Source: CAYLNH01 sp964384625 (GTDB taxonomy: Bacteria > Verrucomicrobiota > Lentisphaeria > JABSQK01). Taken from it: a stretch of 46,667 bases of DNA. A program made the translations under genes and the position numbers. The notes under the pieces are model-generated. The model was not told the origin of the DNA. It was given only the letters and a program-made list of their open reading frames with translations, and did not search any database. Location of the stretch: positions 1 through 46,667 of the forward strand of contig CAYLNH010000020.1 of the NCBI GenBank assembly GCA_964384625.1, in the 5' to 3' direction. Shown one piece after another: positions 25,850-35,080 of this stretch. Position 1 is the first letter of the stretch. Each line of letters opens with the position of its first letter.

Positions 25850-28629
25850 ATCTGGTAACTTCTGAACTGGGCCTCTTTCTGCTGAACCAGGCGCTCAGTG
25901 CCAGCGTCATCCTTTCCGTAACCCTTTTGGCTTACCGGTGTCTGCGCCGATCGGCTGCGCCTGTACGCCACGGCGTGCTGGCGGCGGGTCTGGTGGTGTT
26001 GACCGCCGTTCCGTTGATTGCGACGATTGCCAATCATTGGGATACGGGCTGGTTCCGTGTACAGGAACCGACGGCGTCCATTCCGGCACCGGTAATCGAG
26101 GCGCGGACTTCAGCCGAACCGATAGCGACCACCGATCCGGTTCTATTGGAGAATGCCGAGCCACTGACCAGCACAGCTGTTGCCGCTGCGATCGCGGAAG
26201 TGCCCTCGGCAGTTTCCGTTGCTGATGAGGTGGCCGTTTCGGAACCGGTCGCGACGGAGTTGTCCTCCGCGCATGTGCCCCCGGAGCCCGCTACTGTGAT
26301 GCCGGCACCGGTTATGGCGGTAGCGCCGGCTGCTGGGGCTCCCATTCCGTATGGGCAGATTCTGGTGGCCGCACTGACGGGCATCTGGCTGCTTGGAACG
26401 TTGCTGGTCTGGGCGAGACTGCTTTATGCCGGTATTCAGTTGCGGCGCCTTGCCGCGACGTTTGAGGCACCGGTTGACCGGCGTTTGCAGCGAGTAGTCC
26501 GGCGTATGGCCGCCGCCATCGGCATTCATCGTCCGATTCGTGTGGTTACTTCGGAAGCCGTGCCTGCACCACTGTCGCTTGGACTGCTGCGGCCGACCGT
26601 GATTATCCCGGCTCGGCTTCAAGGCGTGTTGGAGCGGAACGAGCTGGAGAGCATTCTAACGCACGAATTGGCGCACATCGCCCGCTTGGACCACTGGTGG
26701 GGCGCCGTTCAGCACGCTGTGTTGGCGCTGTACTGGTGGCATCCGTTGGCGCGTTGGCTCGGTACGGCTCTTGAGCATACGCGTGAAGAAGTATGCGACA
26801 ATTTCGTGCTGCGCAGTGACGTCAATCGCCGGTCCTACGCGGCGTTGCTGGTGGATATGGCTGAACGCACATGCCTATGTCCATGCCCGCCGCTGACTGC
26901 CGGGTTGCTGCCGCCGTGGCGCGGCCTGGAAGACCGCGTCTGCGGTCTGCTTGACAAGGGCCGCCAGGTGACTACCGCCTTGTCCCGCATGGCAAGCGCC
27001 ATAATCCTGGTGGCGGCCTTCGGCGTCAGTTTTCTGGTCTGCGGTGTGCGCGTGGCGTACGGCGGCGAAACGACCCCAGCCAAACCGGTCGCCAAAGAAG
27101 CGGCCGCCGACAGTGTTCTCGCCAAAGCCGCGAAAGGTGATCCCGAGGCGTTGAAGAAACTGCGGACCTTGATCAAGGAAGACGAAGCGTCGGCGATCAG
27201 CCTGCTGCGCATCGGTGCCGGTTCCAAAGATACGTCTGTGCGCGAGCTGGCTACGCGCGAACTGCTGCGCATCGGCAGCGATGCGGCCATGGCCGCCCTC
27301 GATACGGGCACCAAACAGGCGGAAGCAACGACCAACCCGACCACCGGCAACAAGCCTGCGAACAACGATCAGTCGGCGGCGACGAAGCTGGAGAGCACCT
27401 TCAGCCAGATCGAGTACGCGACGGCCAAAGCGCGTCTGGCCGGCGATAAAGAGAAGGCAGCGGCGTTCGCGAAGGAGCTTGCGGGGCTGCGTGCTGCCCG
27501 GAAGAGCGGCAAATTGCCGAAGGGCGAAGGCGCTCTGCATGCCGTCAGTCTGTACGAAGGACTGGTAAGTCCGGAAGACAAGAAGAAGTACCGCGATGCC
27601 CGGAAAGAAGCGCGCAAAGCCAAGCAGAAGCTGAAGATTCCGCAACCCGTCGGCATGGCCAAGGTGAAGGTGACGGATACCTCGCAGCCGGTGACGTTGT
27701 TCCTCTGCGCCTACGACCCGACCCGCTGGCAGGTGGAGTTAGGGAAGGGCGTCCAGCTGAAGCAGGTCATTGTCAGCGGCTACCACCGGCAGGAAGTCAC
27801 AGGCGTCGGCAAAGACGTGAAGGTCACGGTCGAGACCTACGAACAGAATGCCGCCAACTGCCCGACCTACATTGACCCGAAGTTTCGTGACAAGGCCCAC
27901 CGAATCGTCAAAGCCTACACCGGACAGGCCGCAACCACGTTCCAGGGCCGTTACCGCGCCAGTGATACGGCGATGGAGATCGGCCCGGGCAACGACGACT
28001 GGCGCGCACAGGTCCTCCTGCCGCGGGCGGAAGCCCTCCTGCGTGTAGTTTCGGGTAAGCCGGCACCGGCAAAGATGCCGCCGGAGTTGTTGGAATGGCA
28101 GAACAAACTCGACAATGAAGAGACCGCTCGGGAAGCCGTAAGCGCCCTGGCGAAGTCGGAGTCCCCGGCCGCCCGTGACCTCCTCTACCGCTGGATCCAC
28201 GACCAGATCAAGGACCAGGATAACGGCGGGCTTTACTTCGGCGCTTTGCCGGCACTGGAACAGTTGAACGACAAACGCGCTGCCGAATTCCTGGGCAAGC
28301 TGATGCGCGAAGGTATCCCTGGCCAACGATTTGGCACCCAGGAGATCCGGAAGCACGGCCGCAAGTCCCTGTTGAAGATGTCGAACGCCGGCAACGAGCA
28401 TGCCACCAGGATGATGATCGCCAACGCCCAGGCGGTACTGGCGGACAACGACGCCAGCCGGCAGGATAAGTTCCGCGAGTTCTATACCATGTATGAGCTG
28501 GCGCGAGCCGGCAATGCGGATGCCCGTGCGGCCCTGGCCAAAGTCAAAGCGGATAAAGACCAGACGGTGGCGGCGGAGGCGACCGCACTGCTGGCCCGAC
28601 TGGACGCCAGGGCGAAAGCCATGAAATAG
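25846..28629 (+). CDS. M56 (BlaR1-type) sensor metalloprotease with novel C-terminal domains
   Basis: A 927-residue membrane protein. Transmembrane segments lie near 8-30, 43-62, 171-195 and 382-402, with an Ala/Pro-rich spacer (75-165) between the second and third. The zinc protease site is HELAH (273-277), followed by DHWWG and a YWWHP helix. After the last membrane helix the protein is extracytoplasmic: HEAT-like helices (420-490), a linker, a domain of about 140 residues (600-735) that I do not recognise, and more HEAT-like helices (745-925). BlaR1 has a penicillin-binding domain here; this one does not, so the signal is something else. It overlaps blaI by four bases. Confidence 0.85.
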   Translation: MNLVTSELGLFLLNQALSASVILSVTLLAYRCLRRSAAPVRHGVLAAGLVVLTAVPLIATIANHWDTGWFRVQEPTASIPAPVIEARTSAEPIATTDPVLLENAEPLTSTAVAAAIAEVPSAVSVADEVAVSEPVATELSSAHVPPEPATVMPAPVMAVAPAAGAPIPYGQILVAALTGIWLLGTLLVWARLLYAGIQLRRLAATFEAPVDRRLQRVVRRMAAAIGIHRPIRVVTSEAVPAPLSLGLLRPTVIIPARLQGVLERNELESILTHELAHIARLDHWWGAVQHAVLALYWWHPLARWLGTALEHTREEVCDNFVLRSDVNRRSYAALLVDMAERTCLCPCPPLTAGLLPPWRGLEDRVCGLLDKGRQVTTALSRMASAIILVAAFGVSFLVCGVRVAYGGETTPAKPVAKEAAADSVLAKAAKGDPEALKKLRTLIKEDEASAISLLRIGAGSKDTSVRELATRELLRIGSDAAMAALDTGTKQAEATTNPTTGNKPANNDQSAATKLESTFSQIEYATAKARLAGDKEKAAAFAKELAGLRAARKSGKLPKGEGALHAVSLYEGLVSPEDKKKYRDARKEARKAKQKLKIPQPVGMAKVKVTDTSQPVTLFLCAYDPTRWQVELGKGVQLKQVIVSGYHRQEVTGVGKDVKVTVETYEQNAANCPTYIDPKFRDKAHRIVKAYTGQAATTFQGRYRASDTAMEIGPGNDDWRAQVLLPRAEALLRVVSGKPAPAKMPPELLEWQNKLDNEETAREAVSALAKSESPAARDLLYRWIHDQIKDQDNGGLYFGALPALEQLNDKRAAEFLGKLMREGIPGQRFGTQEIRKHGRKSLLKMSNAGNEHATRMMIANAQAVLADNDASRQDKFREFYTMYELARAGNADARAALAKVKADKDQTVAAEATALLARLDARAKAMK

Positions 28630-28635
28630 TCTGAC

Positions 28636-28701
28636 GGCGGCTGTCGCCGCCCTTGCCCATAACGGAAATCCACTCAAACACCCGGCAGGTTACCCCCTGC
28701 C
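28636..28701 (+). terminator. Two hairpins in the gap after the M56 gene (possible attenuator)
   Basis: GGCGGC/GCCGCC (28636-28651, loop TGTC) and GGCAGG/CCTGCC (28684-28701) form two short perfect stems in the only long gap of the operon (94 bases). CTTGCCCATA and CTGCCCATA repeat between them. No T-tract follows, so read-through or RNA processing is as likely as termination. Confidence 0.3.
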
Positions 28702-28723
28702 CATACACTAGAGGTCTGCCCAG

Positions 28724-29740
28724 ATGAAAACCACCTGTCTGACGCTCCTGCTGCTCCTTGGTGTCTGCTGCAGCGCAGTCGCCCAGGAAGCTGCCCCCGC
28801 CCTGCTGAAGACTGCCGCCACCGGCGCGGAAGCCGCTCGCAAAGACGCGCTGGCGAAACTCCGTAAGCTGGCCGGCGACCAACCCAAGGAAGCCATTGCC
28901 CTGCTCAAACAGGGCTTGGCGGATAAGGACACTAAGGTCCGCGAACTGGCTACCAACGAATTGCTGCGCATCGGCAGTGATGAAGCGATGGCGGCTCTGG
29001 ACACGGAGATCAACTCGGAAGCCAAAGCGAAGGCGAACAAGAACGGTGGCAAGAAACGGAAAGGTAAGAGAAGAAGGCGGGCGCAGTCGCCGCAGCAGCA
29101 GTTGGATGGGCTGCTGCAGGCTGCTCAGGTGAAGATCGCGGAGAAAGCCGCCCAAGGGGCGCCGGGATTGGATGATGCCCGCAAACAGCTCGCGACCCTG
29201 CAGGCGCAGGCTGCCGGCAAAGCCCAGGTGGTAACCGGGACCGACACCCATGTGCACGTCATCAGTATCTACGAGTCCACCCCGCCCGCAGGCGTCAAAC
29301 GCGAAGCCGGTTTCGCGCCTTTCGGTATTTGTACCGTGAAAGTGACCGACACCAGCGCTCCGGTTGTACTCGTCCTGACCAGCTATGCCCGCACTCGCTG
29401 GAAGATCGAGCTCGCCGAAGGCGTGAAGCTCAAGTCCGTGCATGCCCACGGCTACCGGGATCAGTGGATCATCGGCGTGCCCGCAGGCATCAAGGTGGAT
29501 GAACAGTCCTTCGTGGAAACCAGGTCCGGTCTCTGGACCTCGTCCAAACCCAACCACAAGGCGATGTCGCCCGGTTTTGCCAAAAGCGTCCAGAAACTGA
29601 CGGGCCGCCCCGCGACCACATTCTTCGGCACCTACCGCGCTCGGCCGGCTGCCATCGTCCTGGGACCCGGCAGTCCCGCCTGGCGCACGCAGGTTCTCCT
29701 GCCGCGCGCGCAGCAACTCCTGCAAAACCTGGAGAAGTAG
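28724..29740 (+). CDS. Secreted protein sharing the M56 sensor's C-terminal domains
   Basis: A 338-residue protein with a signal peptide (MKTTCLTLLLLLGVCCSAVAQ). Residues about 38-97 are HEAT-like and nearly repeat residues 434-490 of the M56 protein (ELLRIGSD.AMAALDT). A basic linker (KKRKGKRRRR) and helix follow. Residues 200-335 match the unrecognised M56 domain: VKVTDTS, TRW..EL..GV.LK, GTYRA, QVLLPRA. The two genes clearly share a recent duplication. It may compete with or modulate sensor signalling, or bind the same ligand. AGAGG lies about nine bases before the ATG. Confidence 0.7.
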   Translation: MKTTCLTLLLLLGVCCSAVAQEAAPALLKTAATGAEAARKDALAKLRKLAGDQPKEAIALLKQGLADKDTKVRELATNELLRIGSDEAMAALDTEINSEAKAKANKNGGKKRKGKRRRRAQSPQQQLDGLLQAAQVKIAEKAAQGAPGLDDARKQLATLQAQAAGKAQVVTGTDTHVHVISIYESTPPAGVKREAGFAPFGICTVKVTDTSAPVVLVLTSYARTRWKIELAEGVKLKSVHAHGYRDQWIIGVPAGIKVDEQSFVETRSGLWTSSKPNHKAMSPGFAKSVQKLTGRPATTFFGTYRARPAAIVLGPGSPAWRTQVLLPRAQQLLQNLEK

Positions 29741-29746
29741 ACCCGA

Positions 29747-32044
29747 ATGAAGCGGCTGTTCACCATCATCACTGCCTGCCTCGCAATCGGCGCCGGCGCC
29801 GGCGAAGCGAAGTACGAGCCTGCCCCGATGACGTTGGTGATTCCCATCAGCCGCGACGCCGAACTGCAGTTGGCCCGTTGTCGCGAGCATATCGCTATGA
29901 AGGACTACGTCAAAGCATTCCGGATTCTGGACGGCTTGCTGGAGGCAGATCCCGATCAGCTTGTCCCGGCAACGAACCGTCGGTATACGCCCATGCGTGA
30001 CGTCGCTCGGGCGCTGGTTGCGTCGCTGCCGCAGGATGGCCGCAAAGCATACGCCTTCCACCGTTCCGCCCGGGCCCATGCGGTGCGCGTTCCCCGATCC
30101 GTCCCGAAGCGCGAGCCGGAGAGCAGTGTTCTCGGACTGGATGGTTCGAAGGCGTTCGCCGCGGCGATGGTCTGGTGCAATGCACTTCTGGAAGGTCACC
30201 GTTTCATGGAGGCCCGCGATCGACTGGTGGAACTGCTCGAGCATCCGTCTCGCCGTGAAGACCAGCTGCTGCCGCGCTTGCTGTTGGCCGACCGCATGCT
30301 CGGCAACGAGAGTGCGTGCAGCACATGGCGGCGGCGATGGCAGCAGACCAAACAGACAGATCCGGGCCGGCGGCTCTGGAAGGCAGTTGACGGATTGGCG
30401 GTGGCGCAGGGCGACAGCACGGATCCGCGGGCCGTGCCCAAGGAGCTCCTGACGCCGATGTGGCGGCAGGTGATGCCGGCGCGGATGCCGCGCATCAGTA
30501 CGCTCAACAACCGGGCCAAGAGCTACCTTCGCGACAGTTCGCCGGCCGGCCTCGGGCGTTTGTGGTTGACCTATCGCCTGCCCACCGACGCACCATTGAT
30601 TCAAGGTGGCCGAGTCTTTGTCTCCGCCTTCCCCGGGCTCTACTGCCTTGATATAAAGAGCGGCGATCTCGTGTGGAGCCACGAGCCGAAGACCACTGCA
30701 GACGACATCCTCTACCACAGTCCGCTGCGGGCGGATCTGTCACCGGCTGCCCGCTGGTTTTTTGTTGATCCACTGGGTACGGCTTTGGCCGCCGGCAAGG
30801 ACCTCCTTGTCCGGGTGGAGCAAACCCTTCCGACGCGGCAGGCAAACCGCAAGCAGCAACGCGGCAATGTCATGCAGATCCTGCAGGGCGGTCATCTGGC
30901 CGCCGGCTGGCAGACCAATGTGTTGGCAGCCTACAACATGGCGGACGGCAAACAGCAGTGGACCCTGGCGGTGCCGCAGGAACGCTTTGTCTCCATCCCG
31001 GTCGTGGCTCGCGGTCGCATCTTCGTCCTGGCCGAATCGCAGCGGCAATTGCGACTGCTCCAGATCGATCCGATCAACGGCACGATTTGTCAGTCAACGG
31101 TTCTGGCCGTACAGCACAACCCGCCGGTGCTGCGGGATCATCCTCTGCCGCTGGCGATCTGTCGGGATGCCGTCTACCTGCGTCCCGAAGCCGGCGTCGT
31201 TTTCTCGCTCTACACCAATGGTAACTGGCGCTGGGTCGTGAATCTGCCGGCGGAACGCGAGAACAAGGAACGCCGGCGTCCGGGGCAGATCGTCATGTGT
31301 GACGGCTTACTGATCTCCGCACTTGCCGGTTCGGGTGTATGGGCTGTCGTTGCCGCCGACTCGGGGGCATTCCGGCAACACTGGCCGCGTTCTGCAGTGG
31401 AGACAATTGCCGCGTGCGTCGGTAGGGACCTCCTGATCGCCGGAGATACGAAGGTGTGCCTGGTTGATCCACGGACCGGCAAAGCTCGATGGCAAGCCAA
31501 ACTGCCGCGGATGACCGGACGCTGTTCCGTGACAGCGAAGACCGCACTGATCCCGACGCTGGAGGGCGTGCAGTGCGTCAATCTCGCGACGGGAAAGATC
31601 GAACGCACGGTGTCGGTGCATCGCGCGGTCGGCCAGTCCCCGCCGTTCGTGGGGAACCTGGTGTTGACATCGCACGGTCTGCTGGCGGCCGGCGCCGGCC
31701 GCATCGAGCGCCTGGGCGCTACCGATGCCCTGCAGAAGACACTGGAAAAACGCGTCCAGGCGAACACCGAACTCGCATCGCATGTGCTGCGCGCCCAACT
31801 CCTGATTCAACGGAAGCAATGGGGCAGGGCCCGTCGCGATCTCAACGCCGTTCTCGCGTTCTTCGAGGACCCGGACAAATCCTCGCCCTTGTTTGATGCT
31901 TACCTGCGGAAGTTGGGACAGCGCAAGCGGGCGGAACTGCGGCCGGAACGCGCGACTGCCGCGGACCTCGGGCTGAAGGCCCAGGGGTACCTCTATCGCC
32001 AGGAATTGCTGTCGCTGCGGCAGCAAACGGAGGGCAGGGAATGA
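29747..32044 (+). CDS. Secreted PQQ-like beta-propeller protein
   Basis: A 765-residue protein with an N-terminal signal peptide (about 1-20). Residues about 30-230 are helical, with a TPR-like part (LARCREHIAMKDYVKAFRILDG). A PQQ-like propeller follows, with blade motifs such as GLYCLDIKSGDLVWSHE, MADGKQQWTLAVP and KVCLVDPRTGKARWQAKLP. The C-terminus returns to helices. Such propellers usually scaffold protein-protein contacts at the envelope. No quinone-binding dehydrogenase residues can be assigned. It starts six bases after the previous gene and overlaps the next by four. Confidence 0.75.
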   Translation: MKRLFTIITACLAIGAGAGEAKYEPAPMTLVIPISRDAELQLARCREHIAMKDYVKAFRILDGLLEADPDQLVPATNRRYTPMRDVARALVASLPQDGRKAYAFHRSARAHAVRVPRSVPKREPESSVLGLDGSKAFAAAMVWCNALLEGHRFMEARDRLVELLEHPSRREDQLLPRLLLADRMLGNESACSTWRRRWQQTKQTDPGRRLWKAVDGLAVAQGDSTDPRAVPKELLTPMWRQVMPARMPRISTLNNRAKSYLRDSSPAGLGRLWLTYRLPTDAPLIQGGRVFVSAFPGLYCLDIKSGDLVWSHEPKTTADDILYHSPLRADLSPAARWFFVDPLGTALAAGKDLLVRVEQTLPTRQANRKQQRGNVMQILQGGHLAAGWQTNVLAAYNMADGKQQWTLAVPQERFVSIPVVARGRIFVLAESQRQLRLLQIDPINGTICQSTVLAVQHNPPVLRDHPLPLAICRDAVYLRPEAGVVFSLYTNGNWRWVVNLPAERENKERRRPGQIVMCDGLLISALAGSGVWAVVAADSGAFRQHWPRSAVETIAACVGRDLLIAGDTKVCLVDPRTGKARWQAKLPRMTGRCSVTAKTALIPTLEGVQCVNLATGKIERTVSVHRAVGQSPPFVGNLVLTSHGLLAAGAGRIERLGATDALQKTLEKRVQANTELASHVLRAQLLIQRKQWGRARRDLNAVLAFFEDPDKSSPLFDAYLRKLGQRKRAELRPERATAADLGLKAQGYLYRQELLSLRQQTEGRE

Positions 32045-33099
32045 TGCGGCTGCGAAGTGGAATCTGGTTCTTTGTCGTCTGCCACATGGTCATGGCGCAG
32101 ACGCCGTCGCTGATTACGCCGAAGGCGGAGAAAGCCATTGGCCGCGGCACCACATGGCTGCTGAAGCAACAGCGCGAGGACGGGTCCTGGTCCGAGTCGT
32201 CATCCTATCGCGGCGGCTCTTATCGCGTGACGATGACGGCGTTGGCGGGCCTGGCTCTATTGAGTGGGGGGCATGTTCCGGCCGAAGGCCCGCATCGCGA
32301 GGCGATCCGCACGGCGACGATGTTCCTGGTGCGCAGCGCCGGTTCCAACGGCTTGATTACGGCCCCGAGTGAACGCGCCCGAAGCATGTACGGCCACGGC
32401 TTCGCCATGTTGTTCCTCGCACAAGTGTACGGCACCACCGGCGACACCAAGCTGGATCGCCAGGTACGGGACGTGCTGTTGCGGGCCATCCGGCTCACCG
32501 CCCAGAGTCAGTCGAACGAAGGCGGCTGGTACTACACGCCGACGCGGATGTCGAGCCTGAATGATGAGGGGTCGATAACAATCACACAGGTGCAGGCGCT
32601 GCGGGCCTGCGCGAATGCCGGGCTGCCGGTGCCGAAGGGAACTATCGAGAAGTCGGTGAAGTTCCTGCAGGCGAGCGCGCTGAAGGACGGCAGCATCGCC
32701 TACAGCCCGCGGCACAAGCAGATGGGGCACGGCCGCGGCCTGCCGGCCATCACCGCCGCCGCTGTTGCCGCCTTGCACAATGCCGGCGCCTACTCAGACC
32801 AGGTTGCCGACCGCGCCAACAAGTACCTGCTGAAACTCGTGCGCACCAACCCGGCCAATCCGATGGCCAGTTTCCGCGGACACACCTACTACGCCTTGCT
32901 CTATCTGGCGCAGGCAATGTGGATCAACGGCGACGAAGTCTGGCGCGGCTTCTACCCGCCCGTGCGCCACTGGCTGATCAAACAACAGACATCCGCCGGC
33001 AGCTGGTCGAGCCGACAGGTCGGCCCGGTCTATGCCTCTTCGATTGCACTGATGACGCTGCAGCTCCCGCGCCGGTATCTGCCGATCCTGCAGCGCTGA
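32041..33099 (+). CDS. Secreted terpene-cyclase-fold (alpha/alpha toroid) repeat protein
   Basis: A 352-residue protein with a probable signal peptide (RLRSGIWFFVVCHMVMA). It carries QW-type repeats as in squalene-hopene cyclases and prenyltransferases: LLKQQREDGSWSE, SNEGGWYYTP and QQTSAGSWSS. The DxDD acid of true cyclases is not seen and the protein is secreted, so it is more likely a binding toroid like those in other PVC and alpha-2-macroglobulin-like proteins. ATGATG at 32041 gives two possible starts. It overlaps the propeller gene. Confidence 0.7.
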   Translation: MMRLRSGIWFFVVCHMVMAQTPSLITPKAEKAIGRGTTWLLKQQREDGSWSESSSYRGGSYRVTMTALAGLALLSGGHVPAEGPHREAIRTATMFLVRSAGSNGLITAPSERARSMYGHGFAMLFLAQVYGTTGDTKLDRQVRDVLLRAIRLTAQSQSNEGGWYYTPTRMSSLNDEGSITITQVQALRACANAGLPVPKGTIEKSVKFLQASALKDGSIAYSPRHKQMGHGRGLPAITAAAVAALHNAGAYSDQVADRANKYLLKLVRTNPANPMASFRGHTYYALLYLAQAMWINGDEVWRGFYPPVRHWLIKQQTSAGSWSSRQVGPVYASSIALMTLQLPRRYLPILQR

Positions 33100-33125
33100 C
33101 CATTTCTCAAAAGAAGGAATACACC

Positions 33126-34165
<1,040 letters not shown>

Positions 34166-34175
<10 letters not shown>

Positions 34176-35080
34176 TGAAGAACTCCTCCACATACCTCGA
34201 TCCGAAGATCCTCGGGCGGCTGGCAAAACTTGACGTCAAGGCCCGAATGTTCGTTGAGGGTTTGCTCTCCGGACTGCATCGCAGCCCGTTCCACGGCAAT
34301 GCTGTGGAGTTTGCGGAGCATCGAGAGTATGTGCCGGGGGATGAGATCCGGCACATCGATTGGAAGCTCTGGGGCCGGGCCGAGCGCTACTACATCAAGC
34401 AGTACGAGGAAGAGACGAACCTGTCCGCCACCATCGCCGTGGACTGCAGCCGGTCGATGGCTTACGGAACGCAGACCAACGGGGTGCCGAAGTACGCCGT
34501 TGCCGCCACACTCGCTGCATGCCTGGCGCATCTGCTGTTGCGACAGCAGGATGCCAGCGGGCTTTGCCTGTTTGCTGAGAATATTGTGGACCAGGTTCCG
34601 CCGCGCAGTCATCCGCGGCACATCCAGACACTGACCGACTTACTGGCCGGCGCCGAGCCGCAGGGCGCCGCGCCGACTGACGAGGTCTTCATCAAGCTGG
34701 CGCAGATGCAGCGCCGACGCGGCCTCGTCGTTGTCATCACGGACGCCCTGTACGATTCGGATATCCTGTTGAGCGGGCTGCAGCGGCTCCGGCATCAACG
34801 CCAGGATGTCGTGCTCTTCCACCTGCTGCACGAAGACGAGGTAACCTTCTCCTTCCGCGAGAACCTGCGCTTTGATGACCTCGAGGGCCCGGACGAGCTC
34901 GTTGCCCAGCCGGAGGCATTGCGGCAAAGCTATCTGCAGGCGCTGGAGAATGCGAAACAGACGATCCGATCCGGCTGTGCCAGACTGCAGGTGGACTACA
35001 ACTTCCTGCACACCGGCGATCCGCTGGATGCCGCGCTGAACGCCTTCCTGCACCGCCGTCAACGTCGGGGGAGTCTATGA
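34166..35080 (+). CDS. DUF58 VWA-like protein
   Basis: A 304-residue soluble protein with the DUF58 signature EYVPGDEIRHIDWK followed by a VWA-like part. VDCSRSMAYG is a MIDAS-like loop, and VITDALYDSD lies later. DUF58 proteins almost always sit beside MoxR ATPases and are presumed substrates or adaptors. It overlaps moxR at its start and the BatA-like gene at its end (ATGA). An alternative start at 34175 would remove three residues. Confidence 0.9.

Noticed and set aside
25846..28629. Beta-lactam resistance sensor (true BlaR1)
   Set aside because: The protease part matches, but there is no penicillin-binding domain or beta-lactamase gene nearby.
28544..30718. 724-residue minus-strand frame across the secreted and propeller genes
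   Set aside because: It crosses two coupled plus-strand genes and lacks any recognisable domain.
32041..33099. Squalene-hopene cyclase
   Set aside because: The protein is secreted, short, and lacks the DxDD motif. Only the toroid repeats match.
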